A stretch of DNA of 64,000 bases from Thermococcus paralvinellae (GTDB taxonomy: Archaea > Methanobacteriota_B > Thermococci > Thermococcales > Thermococcaceae). The DNA lies in the NCBI RefSeq assembly GCF_000517445.1, contig NZ_CP006965.1, positions 744,001-808,000 of the forward strand, written 5' to 3'. Below the pieces are notes generated by a model, which worked only from the letters and a program-made list of their open reading frames with translations, had not been told where the DNA came from and ran no database searches. This document shows positions 52,966 to 61,141 of this stretch, in pieces; the stretch's first letter is position 1, and each line of letters starts with the position of its first letter. The position numbers and the translations under genes were made by a program.

Positions 52966-53061
52966 ATATAAGGATTTCGAATTTTAGATTTAGCGAATTT
53001 TTATATTCATTCTACAAAAATAATCTTTATATATTTCCAAAAATCAGCGTCTCTAGATTTT

Positions 53062-53077
53062 TATGACGCTTGTCATA
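53062..53077. promoter_or_regulatory. Palindrome copy 2 (TATGAC-GCTT-GTCATA)
   Basis: Perfect arms, including flanking T/A. Situated in the middle of the 346-base intergenic stretch 52942-53287 between the regulator and hcp. That stretch is very AT-rich, has no supported gene, and carries this copy, copy 3 and the divergent promoters. Confidence 0.65.
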
Positions 53078-53254
53078 TAACTTCACATTATACATTACAT
53101 AATTTTATGTTTTATCTGATTTATTGACTAATTTTATTACAAATTTGTGCCAAAATCAACATATTATGTCAAATTTTTACATCCAATTCTTTTCCTTTAG
53201 GTTAAACAACCAAAAAGTTTTTATGAATAAAAATTCATAAATTAGTTCGAATGA

Positions 53255-53270
53255 TATGACAAGTGTCATA
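53255..53270. promoter_or_regulatory. Palindrome copy 3 (TATGAC-AAGT-GTCATA) before hcp
   Basis: Perfect 6-bp arms, 17 bases before the hcp ATG and beside its GGAGGTG ribosome site. Possible TATA boxes are TTTTTATGA (about 53217-53225) and TTCATAAATT (about 53234). The site would overlap the start or early transcript. Confidence 0.7.
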
Positions 53271-53287
53271 AAATTGGAGGTGGAAAT

Positions 53288-54616
53288 ATGTTGTGTAACC
53301 AATGTTCAATGAGCTTGGTTGGAGGATGTACTATCAAAGGAGTTTGTGGAAAAGACCCAGATTTGAATGCCCTCCAAGAAGCTCTACTCTACGGAATAAA
53401 AGGAACAGCGGCATATTATTACCATGCTCTAGAGGTTGGCTATGATAACAAGGAAATAGGTCACTTCTTAGCAGAGGCTTTGTACTCAACACTAACTAAC
53501 GTCAACTTCGATAAGAATAGATTCTTGGAGTTAATTCTTGAAAATGGCAGGATACACTTGGAGGCTATGAAGCTCCTTGACAAGACCTATGTCGAGACCT
53601 TTGGAAGACCAGAGCCCACTTGGGTCTCTACGGGTACAGAAGAAGGTCATGGAGTTTTGGTAACAGGTCACAGCTATAAAGCCCTCTATGAACTCCTCAA
53701 GCAAACTGAAGGGACTGATATAAAGGTATACACCCACGCAGAGATGTTTCCAGCTCATGCATATCCAGAGTTCAAGAAGTTCGATCACTTGGTGGCAAAT
53801 TGGGGAGGAAGTTGGCTTTATCAAAAGAAAGAGTTTACAGAATTCCCAGGCGTTATTTTAGGCACAAGCAACTGTGTTCAGCAACCAACAGAAGCCTACG
53901 CTGATAGGATTTTCACCGTCGGGATAGCTGGTCTTGAAGGAGTCCCACACATTAGAGATTATAACTTCGAGCCTTTGATAAAGAGGGCTTTGCAAACGCC
54001 AAGAATGGAGAAGAGAGAAGGAGAAAAGTTACTTACAGGCTTCCATCACACCAACATCTTGGCCATGAAAGACAAGCTTATTGAGCTCATACAAGAGGGT
54101 AAGATAAGGCACATCTTCGTGGTCGGAGGATGTGATACTCCTGATCCAAAGATGAGCTATTATGAAAAACTCACCGCCATGATTCCTGAAGATGCAATCA
54201 TACTCAGCGCCGCTTGTGGAAAGTTCCGCTACAATGCAAGGAACTACGGTACAATTGAGGGCATTCCAAGGTTTCTCGACTTCGGACAGTGTAACAATGT
54301 TTACTCAATAATTGAGATTGCTGTAGCTTTAGCCAATGAGCTCGGAACTGATGTCAATTCATTACCAGTCTCAATAGTCCTCTCATGGATGGAGCAAAAA
54401 GCAATAGGAATACTGTACACACTGCTCTACCTTGGGGTTAAGGGAATTTACATCGGTCCAAGACCTCCAGAGTTCCTAACACCGAAAATCTTTGAAATCC
54501 TCAGGAAACAGTTTGATCTAAGGCTCACAGGTGATCCAGAGAAGGACCTTAGGGACATGCTCAATAAAGGAGTTAAAATAGAAGAAGGCCCAATATTGGC
54601 AGAAGAGCTAGATTGA
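53288..54616 (+). CDS. hcp: Hybrid cluster protein (hydroxylamine reductase), short archaeal class
   Basis: 442 residues, about 100 shorter than the E. coli class, as in archaeal class III Hcp without the extra helical domain. N-terminal 4Fe-4S ligands C3, C6, C14, C20 (CNQCSMSLVGG, CTIKGVC). Hybrid-cluster ligands lie in TGTEEGHGVLV, GTSNCVQQPTEAY, VVGGCDTPDP, LSAACGKFRYN and the C-terminal Glu region. Hcp reduces nitric oxide or hydroxylamine and is linked to protein S-nitrosylation in bacteria. ATG 53288 follows GGAGGTG. Palindrome copies 2 and 3 lie before it. Confidence 0.92.
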   Translation: MLCNQCSMSLVGGCTIKGVCGKDPDLNALQEALLYGIKGTAAYYYHALEVGYDNKEIGHFLAEALYSTLTNVNFDKNRFLELILENGRIHLEAMKLLDKTYVETFGRPEPTWVSTGTEEGHGVLVTGHSYKALYELLKQTEGTDIKVYTHAEMFPAHAYPEFKKFDHLVANWGGSWLYQKKEFTEFPGVILGTSNCVQQPTEAYADRIFTVGIAGLEGVPHIRDYNFEPLIKRALQTPRMEKREGEKLLTGFHHTNILAMKDKLIELIQEGKIRHIFVVGGCDTPDPKMSYYEKLTAMIPEDAIILSAACGKFRYNARNYGTIEGIPRFLDFGQCNNVYSIIEIAVALANELGTDVNSLPVSIVLSWMEQKAIGILYTLLYLGVKGIYIGPRPPEFLTPKIFEILRKQFDLRLTGDPEKDLRDMLNKGVKIEEGPILAEELD

Positions 54617-54725
54617 GCTCGTTTTTTTCAATTTTTAATTTTTCAACAGTTATTTAGACGTTCACTTAAAAAGATTTTTTGATAGCATGGACAAAAATGT
54701 GTAGAAAGATTTAAAAGTGTTTAAC

Positions 54726-54741
54726 TATGACATATGTCATG
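54726..54741. promoter_or_regulatory. Palindrome copy 4 (TATGAC-ATAT-GTCATG) before the hemerythrin gene
   Basis: Arms ATGAC/GTCAT are perfect. A TATA-like TTTAAAAG at 54708-54715 puts the transcript start near 54737, inside the palindrome, so a bound regulator would block initiation. The gap 54617-54752 has no gene. Confidence 0.7.
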
Positions 54742-54752
54742 AAGGTGATAAG

Positions 54753-56090
54753 ATGACTGAAATTTTGAAAAATCGTGAGTATAAAAAAGAGAAAATGAAA
54801 GAACTATTGAAGAAAATCCACGAGGGAAAAGATGTTGAAAAACTTAAGGAAGAGTTTAAAGAGCTCTTGAGAAGCATCTCACCGCTGGAAATACCACTTA
54901 TTGAGCAAGAACTTGTTAAAGAGGGCATTTCTGCTAGAGAAATCGCAAAGATGTGTGACATCCACGTTGAACTTTTCAGAGAAGCAGTTTCTGGAGCTGA
55001 GAAGGAAGAGCTGAGTGATATTCCTCCGGGCCATCCTCTCCATACACTGTATGAAGAGAACAAAGAAATTATGAAAGATGCAGAAATGCTCAATCTTTAC
55101 GCCTCAACTCTAGCCAACACAAAGGATGAAAGAATGAGAAAAGAAATTCTCGGAGTTCTTAAAGAGATTGCCAATCAGCTCAGAGCAGTTGGGTTTACTC
55201 ACTACAATAGGGAGGAGATGCTACTCTTCCCATATCTCGAAAGGAGAGGCATTACAGCTGTTCCAACAGTCCTCTGGACAAAGCATGATGAAATAAGGGC
55301 AATGATCAAGCAGCTAATCGGAATATTAAACAGAGAAAACGAAATGGAGTGGGAAGAATTCGTAAGTAAAGTGAAAGAAAAAGCTTCAGAACTTTCGAGA
55401 GCTCTAGTTGACATGGTGTTCAGGGAGAACAACATACTTTACCCAACTCTAAAAGCTCTGCTCTCAGAAGGTGAATGGGTTGCTATTAGACAGCAGGAGG
55501 ATGCGATAGGTTACTATAAAGTCAAACCAGGTAATGAATGGAAGCCAAAAGCAAAGCCGCTTCATCCCTATGAAATTGACACAACCTTAACCGCCGAACA
55601 GATCTTAAGCCTTCCAAAAGAAGTTCAGATGGCCTTGAGAGGGCAAAAGCTTGAAGGAGACAAAACAAAAGTAAAGAGAGAAGGTGACTTGGAGTTAGAC
55701 ACTGGCTATCTCTCACCAAAAGAAATAAACGCAATATTCAAACACCTGCCCGTTGATATAACCTTCATAGACAAAGATGACAGGGTAAGGTTTTTCTCAG
55801 GTGGAGATAGAATATTTACGAGGACTCCATCAGTAATTGGAAGACCTGTGCAACTCTGCCACCCACCGAAAAGCGTCCACATAGTTAATAAAATTCTCAG
55901 AGCTTTCAAGGAAGGTAGAAAAGACGTTGCAGAATTCTGGATTCAAATGGGAGGAAAATTCATACATATTCGCTATTTCGCGGTGAGAGACGAGAACGGT
56001 GAATACTTGGGAACTCTTGAAGTCGTCCAAGATGTTACCGAAATTAGAAAGCTCGAAGGAGAAAAGAGACTTTTAGATTGGAGGGATTGA
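54753..56090 (+). CDS. DUF438 - hemerythrin - PAS protein
   Basis: 445 residues in three parts: a DUF438 helical domain (about 15-95, KELLRSISPLEIPLIEQELVKEG), a hemerythrin HHE domain (about 100-250: H-P-L-H-T, FTHYNREEMLLFPYLE, LWTKHDEIRAMI, RENNILYPTL give His/Glu iron ligands), and a C-terminal PAS domain (about 335-440: LPVDITFIDKDDRVRFFSGG, IGRPVQLCHPPKSVHIV). Likely a soluble sensor of O2 or NO by its di-iron site. ATG 54753 follows GGTGAT. Heads an operon with the cupin and the M24-like protein and shares the hcp palindrome. Confidence 0.88.
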   Translation: MTEILKNREYKKEKMKELLKKIHEGKDVEKLKEEFKELLRSISPLEIPLIEQELVKEGISAREIAKMCDIHVELFREAVSGAEKEELSDIPPGHPLHTLYEENKEIMKDAEMLNLYASTLANTKDERMRKEILGVLKEIANQLRAVGFTHYNREEMLLFPYLERRGITAVPTVLWTKHDEIRAMIKQLIGILNRENEMEWEEFVSKVKEKASELSRALVDMVFRENNILYPTLKALLSEGEWVAIRQQEDAIGYYKVKPGNEWKPKAKPLHPYEIDTTLTAEQILSLPKEVQMALRGQKLEGDKTKVKREGDLELDTGYLSPKEINAIFKHLPVDITFIDKDDRVRFFSGGDRIFTRTPSVIGRPVQLCHPPKSVHIVNKILRAFKEGRKDVAEFWIQMGGKFIHIRYFAVRDENGEYLGTLEVVQDVTEIRKLEGEKRLLDWRD

Positions 56091-56091
56091 A

Positions 56092-56403
56092 ATGATTGTT
56101 GTAAGAGTTGAAGAAGCTGAGAAAGTTGAGAACCCTCATGGGGTAGATGTTAGAAAGCTGATTGATATGGGGAATGCCCAGATATTTCATATAACACTAA
56201 AGCCCGGAGAAGAACTTAAGAGGCACACAACACCAGTGGATGCATTTTTATACATAATAAAAGGAAAAGGGATAGCTGAAGTTGGAGAAGAGAAAGAAGA
56301 GGTAAAGAAAGCTACATTAGTTTACCTTCCTAAGGAAGTTCCTCATAAGGTCGCAAACACGGGCAGCTTAGAGATGGAGTTTTTGGTAATTAAGGTGAAA
56401 TGA
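56092..56403 (+). CDS. Small cupin protein
   Basis: 103 residues. Motif 1 is LKPGEELKRHTTPVDAFLYIIKG and motif 2 LPKEVPHKVANTG, with fewer metal residues than usual (one His in each motif visible). The gene begins two bases after the PAS gene's stop, so it is in that operon. Possibly a ligand-binding or sensor partner. Function unknown. Confidence 0.78.
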   Translation: MIVVRVEEAEKVENPHGVDVRKLIDMGNAQIFHITLKPGEELKRHTTPVDAFLYIIKGKGIAEVGEEKEEVKKATLVYLPKEVPHKVANTGSLEMEFLVIKVK

Positions 56404-56406
56404 GAA

Positions 56407-57504
56407 ATGAGAGAAAATGAAAAAATATTCAAAAAAAGACTGGAAAAATTCCAGAGGCTCCTAAAAGAGAACGAAATAGATGGGGCCGTTATAAGAACCC
56501 TCTCAACTTTTATTTATTTTACTGGGACTAAATGGCTCAGGCCTTCTCTCCTCATTCCAGCAGAAGGCGAGCCAATAGTTATTGTAGCTAAAGGAGAAAA
56601 GGAGCTTTTCATGGAGAGAAGCTGGATCAAAAATGTGGAAGAATTTCAAAAGACGGAAGATTTGATGGCAATGGTGACAGTATGGATTAGGAAAAACGGA
56701 TACAACACCATTGGGATGGAGTTTTCCATTGAGAGGGATGCATACATTCTGTTTTATGAAATTTTTAAGCGGCTTAATCCCGGCGTGGAAATCGAAGATG
56801 TTAGACCCCTTACAATGCAGCTCAGGATGATAAAGGACAAGTGGGAGCTTGAAAACATAAGGAAGGCTGGAAAAATCGCGGTTAGAGGCATGGAAGTTGC
56901 AGTAGAAACTATAAAACCGGGCAAGAGTGAGCTTGAGATAGCTGCCGAAATTGTAAGAGAGCTGATGCTCAACGGGAGCGAAGACCCAAAAGTCTACGTC
57001 TCTGCAACGCCAAGGGCACATGCTGAGCCTTTTAGAGACATTAAAGTCGAGAGGGGTAAGTTTGTGACCGTAGTAATCGGTGCTGACTACAACAACTATT
57101 ATGCAAACATGACGAGGAGCTTTTTTATTGGTGAACCAAATGGGAGATCCAAAAGTGCTATTGAAGCCATGGAAAGAGTCCATCAAATAGCTCTGGAGAA
57201 GACTCAGCCGGGAGTTACTTTCGCTCAAGTGGAAAGAGAAATAGCCACAGTTTACAGGGAGAAAGGACTTCAAGAGTACTACATAACAGGCTATGCTCAT
57301 GGAGTCGGGCTCTTAATTGAGGAAGATCCGATAACGACAATAGTTGTTCCACATAGGGCAATGAAAGCCCAAAAGGGAATGGTTTTAGCAATGGTGCACG
57401 CACCTCTCATGATTCCTGAAGGTGCTGTGAAGAAGGAAGACACCATAATACTCGGCAGAGGACTTGAGAACGTCACACTCTTTGATGCCTCAATCTCCCC
57501 CTGA
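56407..57504 (+). CDS. M24 (Xaa-Pro peptidase-like) protein with degenerate metal site
   Basis: 365 residues with the creatinase N-domain (about 1-145) and pita-bread C-domain. Compared with prolidases, three of five metal ligands are changed: first Asp to Val223 (VVIGADY), second Asp to Asn234 (ANMTRSF) and Glu to His331 (AMVHAPL); His298 (YAHGVGL) and Glu344 (KKEDTII) remain. So ordinary two-metal peptidase action is unlikely; a binding role or different chemistry is probable. ATG 56407 comes three bases after the cupin stop. Third gene of the operon. Confidence 0.8.
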   Translation: MRENEKIFKKRLEKFQRLLKENEIDGAVIRTLSTFIYFTGTKWLRPSLLIPAEGEPIVIVAKGEKELFMERSWIKNVEEFQKTEDLMAMVTVWIRKNGYNTIGMEFSIERDAYILFYEIFKRLNPGVEIEDVRPLTMQLRMIKDKWELENIRKAGKIAVRGMEVAVETIKPGKSELEIAAEIVRELMLNGSEDPKVYVSATPRAHAEPFRDIKVERGKFVTVVIGADYNNYYANMTRSFFIGEPNGRSKSAIEAMERVHQIALEKTQPGVTFAQVEREIATVYREKGLQEYYITGYAHGVGLLIEEDPITTIVVPHRAMKAQKGMVLAMVHAPLMIPEGAVKKEDTIILGRGLENVTLFDASISP

Positions 57505-57618
57505 TTTTATATTTTGATTAAGGTTCATGCATAATTTTGCCAATTTGTTAAAAATAAGAGTTATATCCTGTTCAAAAATCTGTTAGATTGACCTAATAAA
57601 TGTTGGAGGTGCTAATCC

Positions 57619-58482
57619 ATGAACATTGGAGCCTTCCTGATAACCTTTAGGGAATCACTTGAGGCCGCTATAATTGGGACAATTATCATAGCATACCTGA
57701 AGAGGACAAAAAGAGAACAGCAAATTAAAAGTGTGTGGACGGGACTTGGGCTCTCAGTATTGGCGAGCTTCGCCCTTGGGGTAGCAGTCCTTAAAATCTA
57801 TGGCGGACTGGAGGAGAAAGAGCTCTTTGAGGGACTGGCATCATATTTAGCTGTCATTGTCTTGACGAGCATGATATACTGGATGGCGACTAAGGGCGCG
57901 AACATAAAGGAGGAGATAGAGAGCAAAGTGTCTCAGGCAATAAATCCCCTGGCTTTGACAGCTTTCACATTCATAGTGGTCTTTAGAGAAGGCCTAGAAA
58001 CTGTACTCTTTTTAACACCGTTTGCAACTCAAGACTTAAGTGGTACTTTATTGGACTTGATTTTAGGGCTGGCTGGAGCTTTAGGCTTGGCCTATCTCAT
58101 CTATGGTATTGGAATGAGGATTAACATGAGGACCTTCTTCTACTACAGCTCAATACTCCTGATATTCGTTGCCGCTGGACTTTTAGGCTATGGAACACAC
58201 GAACTCATTGAATTTGCCGAAGAAGAGGGGATAAGCTTAGGTTGGTTTGCCCAAACAGCTTACGACTTAGGAATTCCTAAAGACAGCATCTGGTATCACA
58301 AAGGTGCTGTAGGCTCAATATTTGCGGTGCTCTTTGGATATTCAACAAAAATGGAGTGGGGGAGGTTAATTTTGCAGTCTGGTTATATGGTGTTTGCTCT
58401 CCACCTCGTGATGAGGGCTTATAAAAAAGAGCCCCAGCTCAGTCTGCAAGGGCAACGTGGAGTGCTAAGAGAAGGTACATGA
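57619..58482 (+). CDS. FTR1-family iron permease
   Basis: 287 residues, seven TMs. The two R-E-x-L-E iron motifs are seen: FRESLEAAII near residue 10 and FREGLETVLF near 123. Later loops carry HELIEFAEEEG, another acidic patch facing substrate. EfeU/Ftr1 permeases import iron. ATG 57619 follows GGAGGTG. Its 3' end overlaps the end of the convergent membrane protein gene by 44 bases. The 57505-57618 gap holds no gene. Confidence 0.85.
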   Translation: MNIGAFLITFRESLEAAIIGTIIIAYLKRTKREQQIKSVWTGLGLSVLASFALGVAVLKIYGGLEEKELFEGLASYLAVIVLTSMIYWMATKGANIKEEIESKVSQAINPLALTAFTFIVVFREGLETVLFLTPFATQDLSGTLLDLILGLAGALGLAYLIYGIGMRINMRTFFYYSSILLIFVAAGLLGYGTHELIEFAEEEGISLGWFAQTAYDLGIPKDSIWYHKGAVGSIFAVLFGYSTKMEWGRLILQSGYMVFALHLVMRAYKKEPQLSLQGQRGVLREGT

Positions 58483-59005
58483 TCACCGTCCATGTGATGT
58501 GAAGCTTTCTCCATAGTCTAAACTTTTTAAGGAGCTCTTTGAGCAGAGGGTTGTCTACCTTCACCCTAAGTCTCTCTATTTTTGCATGGAGGTAGCGTCC
58601 ATAAAACCCGCTGACGTTCTCTATAAGCAGAGATACTCCAAGGAGGAGTCCAGTAATTCCAAATGGTGTTGTGTAGTCCTGGCATGAGAGGAAGTGGGGC
58701 ACTGTAAGTAATGAGCCAACAATAGCAAGTATCTGATGAACCCCGAGAGGCGTTATAGGTGCTCTAACCCTTAAGAAAGGCATCTCTGGACTTATTGCTA
58801 TGCTAATTTTTCCTTTCCTGAAGTCCATGAATGGCGTCCTCTTCACTGTAGAGTAGAATAATACTCCAATAGTTATGAGCACAAAGCCGACCTCAGCCAG
58901 TCCAGCGAACTCTGCTCTATCCTCTTCATAATCATCATCCGCAAGAATTAAAGGAAGAATAAGAAGGAAGAGAAGCATTAGAACTGCTATTTTGCTACCC
59001 TTCAT
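58439..59005 (-). CDS. Four-helix membrane protein with His pairs, possible b-type cytochrome
   Basis: 188 residues. A signal peptide (MLLFLLILPLILA) precedes an acidic DDDYEEDRAE and about four TMs. His residues sit in helices: PLGVHQILAIVG, VPHFLSCQD, RKLHITWTVIMYLLLALHVALAD. Two His near each end of helices is the pattern of diheme b561/ferric-reductase-like proteins. Facing FTR1, a ferric reductase role is conceivable, but Thermococcales generally make little heme, so I hold this loosely. ATG 59005 has weak ribosome signal. Confidence 0.55.
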   Translation of the reverse strand: MKGSKIAVLMLLFLLILPLILADDDYEEDRAEFAGLAEVGFVLITIGVLFYSTVKRTPFMDFRKGKISIAISPEMPFLRVRAPITPLGVHQILAIVGSLLTVPHFLSCQDYTTPFGITGLLLGVSLLIENVSGFYGRYLHAKIERLRVKVDNPLLKELLKKFRLWRKLHITWTVIMYLLLALHVALAD

Positions 59006-59030
59006 CTACACCACCAAAATAGTTGGAAGA

Positions 59031-59846
59031 TTAAAAAGCTCCGCTTCCAATTCCGCAAATCTTTGCAAAGGGACACTTCTCGCAGTTCTCAGTGTATGGT
59101 TTAAGATAAGGCTCTCCCTTAATCTGCTTTGTAATCTCCTTCGCTTTTTCCATGTCCTCATCGTCGCCTTCCAAAACCAAAGTTACGCTTCCCTCTGCCC
59201 CTCCCGCTCCTCCGGCGGCTATTGGAATTGCATCAACGTTGGCCAAGATGTCATAGGCTTCAACCTCAGTTATTGGTATCGCGTGTGGAATTGGCACTAA
59301 TGCAGCGTAAAGCCCTGTTCCCCAATCGAATGAGTGAATTCCCGTTATTTTCGCACTGTATTCGACAGGTGTTGGAACAAGTTTCTCTAAGCTTATTGGT
59401 GTAATCGTTAGGACACCTTTCGTTATAGTCCATCCAAAGGTTCTACCTATCGTTCCTCCATCTGGAGCTGCAGCAAAGACAGCTACGTTCCAGTTAACAT
59501 CTATCGCATTTGCTCCCTTGATGAAAACATCATCTGGACCCATTTCTTTCAACGCCTCTATCGGCTCGCCTTCAAATGGTTTACCTTTATAAAGAACGAG
59601 ATGTTTAGGCCATGTCTCTTTTGGAGTTACACAAGTTCTTCCCTTGCTTATAACTCCCACAGTCCACTTTTCTTTCTCAATTCTTTCCCCTAAAATTTCC
59701 TCCGCGATGTAAGCGGCTGTTGTGCCTGTTGCAATGTAAACGAAGCCGTGCTTTAATGCATATTGGACTTCATCCAATGCCACAACGGCTTTGGCAATTA
59801 AGCGCTTGCTCTCAGGTGGGGTGAGTGTGACTAAAGCTCTTTGCAT
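59031..59846 (-). CDS. Uncharacterised protein with C-terminal Cys cluster (271 aa)
   Basis: Unrecognised. A glycine-rich alpha/beta protein: FVYIATGTTAAYIAEEILG near residue 36, then VFIKGANAID, FAAAPDGGTIGRTFGW and IPIAAGGAGGAEGSVTL, and a C-terminus TENCEKCPFAKICGIGSG with C-x-x-C and a third Cys that may hold iron-sulfur or zinc. The repeated glycine loops suggest nucleotide or phosphate binding. ATG 59846 follows GGTGGTGAT. Third gene of an operon with the DsrE-like and 62-aa-frame genes. Confidence 0.65.
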   Translation of the reverse strand: MQRALVTLTPPESKRLIAKAVVALDEVQYALKHGFVYIATGTTAAYIAEEILGERIEKEKWTVGVISKGRTCVTPKETWPKHLVLYKGKPFEGEPIEALKEMGPDDVFIKGANAIDVNWNVAVFAAAPDGGTIGRTFGWTITKGVLTITPISLEKLVPTPVEYSAKITGIHSFDWGTGLYAALVPIPHAIPITEVEAYDILANVDAIPIAAGGAGGAEGSVTLVLEGDDEDMEKAKEITKQIKGEPYLKPYTENCEKCPFAKICGIGSGAF

Positions 59847-59911
59847 GTGCATCACCACCTTAAAATTTGCATCGAAGTTATATTAAAGTTTGTGAAAGGC
59901 GAGTCCAAAAA

Positions 59912-60244
59912 TCAAAAGACCATGGGAACATAGCCTTCGTTTATGAGTTTTGAAATGACTGGCCCTATATACTCCACCTTTGTATATGGCTTTAAGCTCT
60001 CTACAATGCCTTCATCTTCCGCTATTTTCCTGCAGGCATATGGAGTTTTGTTGAGTTCGTTGAGCTTCTCTATCCAGGGCATTAGCTTTTCATTTCCTTT
60101 TGCAATTTCCCGCTCTATTGGGCCAAATAGCACAACTTCAACTTCTTCAAGCCAGCTATACCTCACTGAGTTGACTGCGTACATAAATCCTGTTAGGGCT
60201 TTTTCTATTTCGGCTGTAGAGATTATTATCAAAACTTTAGTCAT
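59912..60244 (-). CDS. DsrE/DsrF-like fold small protein
   Basis: 110 residues in the alternating strand-helix order of DsrE-like proteins: KVLIIISTAEIEKALTGFMYA, VEVVLFGPIEREIAKG and a central Cys (TPYACRKIAEDEGI), where some family members carry sulfur. Role suggested: sulfur relay or redox, weakly. The ATG at 60244 comes two bases after the frameshifted gene and follows GGAG. Confidence 0.6.
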   Translation of the reverse strand: MTKVLIIISTAEIEKALTGFMYAVNSVRYSWLEEVEVVLFGPIEREIAKGNEKLMPWIEKLNELNKTPYACRKIAEDEGIVESLKPYTKVEYIGPVISKLINEGYVPMVF

Positions 60245-60246
60245 TT

Positions 60247-60452
60247 TTAATTCTCCAAAGCCTTTATGAACTCGTCCAAGCTCTCCGTGGATATTTCTTT
60301 TCTCTTATCCTAACGTTAATCCTCCCACAGGCGTATTTAGCGCATAGGCCAATGCACTTAATGACTTCAACTCTGTAGTTCTTTGATTCTAAAGTTGCTC
60401 TAATTTCATCCAGATACTCCCCAGCACAATATTCACAGACTTCAGCTTTCAT
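60247..60452 (-). pseudogene. Small Cys-rich protein gene with a probable frameshift
   Basis: The first frame from ATG 60452 gives MKAEVCEYCAGEYL, then VIKCIGLCAKYACGRINV, and stops at 60264 with an unlikely tail (YPRRAWTSS). In the -1 frame, from a run of four A's at about 60301-60304, the protein would go on as KEISTESLDEFIKALEN and stop at 60247, two bases before the next ATG. That second ending looks far more like protein and like operon spacing. So one extra base, a sequencing error or ribosomal shifting. The four or five Cys (C-x-x-C, C-x3-C, C) resemble thioredoxin-like 2Fe-2S or metal proteins. Confidence 0.6.
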
Positions 60453-60666
60453 AGATATCGCTAATTAATAAAAATTCCATCGTGCTTATAGATCTCATTT
60501 TTGACAAAATGAATAGTCCATACCTCTTGAAGTTATCAGAATTAGAAATCTTTGGCTCAAAGTTAAGGAGCCTGAGCAGTTTGAGATAATTACAAAAAAG
60601 AGTTAGAACTAGATGTATGAGGAAGTCCTAAGAAGCAGATAGAGAGAATGATAACCAAAAACAAAA

Positions 60667-61053
60667 TTAAGTTGTTAATCCAAAGTATTCATCAACATTT
60701 ATTTTCTTTCGTGGTTCCACACTAATAGGCATTTTTGAAAAGGCAATAATTTGATAAATCCTAGCCAACAGCCATAGTATTGCGCCAATTAGGATTATTA
60801 AAAGCCACACCCCCATCCACAACCAGTCAGCAACATTCTTAAATTCCTCTGTTCTTGTAATCCAGTACATCTCCATCCAGACCTCTTTCTCAAAATAAAT
60901 AGCTAAGAACAGTAGTGCATAAACCCCAAGGAGTACCAAGAGTAGAACAAGTTTTGAGTCAGTTTTATCTAGGATTATTATCCCAAATCCTCCGATTAGC
61001 ATTAAAATAGAACTCCACATTCTTTGATCTTTTTCACCGTGTACATTCACCAA
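60667..61053 (-). CDS. Small multi-TM membrane protein (128 aa)
   Basis: Unrecognised. Three or four TMs: SILMLIGGFGIIIL, LVLLLVLLGVYALLFLAIY and LWMGVWLLIILIGAILWLLARI. Tail PRKKINVDEYFGLTT. The start is uncertain: TTG 61053, GTG 61050 or ATG 61020; GGTGGT lies before the first two. A TTTTAAAAG TATA-like sequence is at about 61083-61091. The 60453-60666 gap upstream of the small operon has no supported gene. Confidence 0.55.
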   Translation of the reverse strand: MVNVHGEKDQRMWSSILMLIGGFGIIILDKTDSKLVLLLVLLGVYALLFLAIYFEKEVWMEMYWITRTEEFKNVADWLWMGVWLLIILIGAILWLLARIYQIIAFSKMPISVEPRKKINVDEYFGLTT

Positions 61054-61141
61054 TTATACCACCATAGTATGTAACAAATTAACTTTTAAAAGTTTTTTGT
61101 AATGTGCAAAAAACCAAGTAGAAAAGAGCAAGAAAAGAAAA

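Noticed and set aside
60290-60310. Programmed -1 frameshift
   Set aside because: The AAAA run is not a classical X-XXY-YYZ slippery site and no clear stimulating stem was seen; mutation or sequencing error is simpler.
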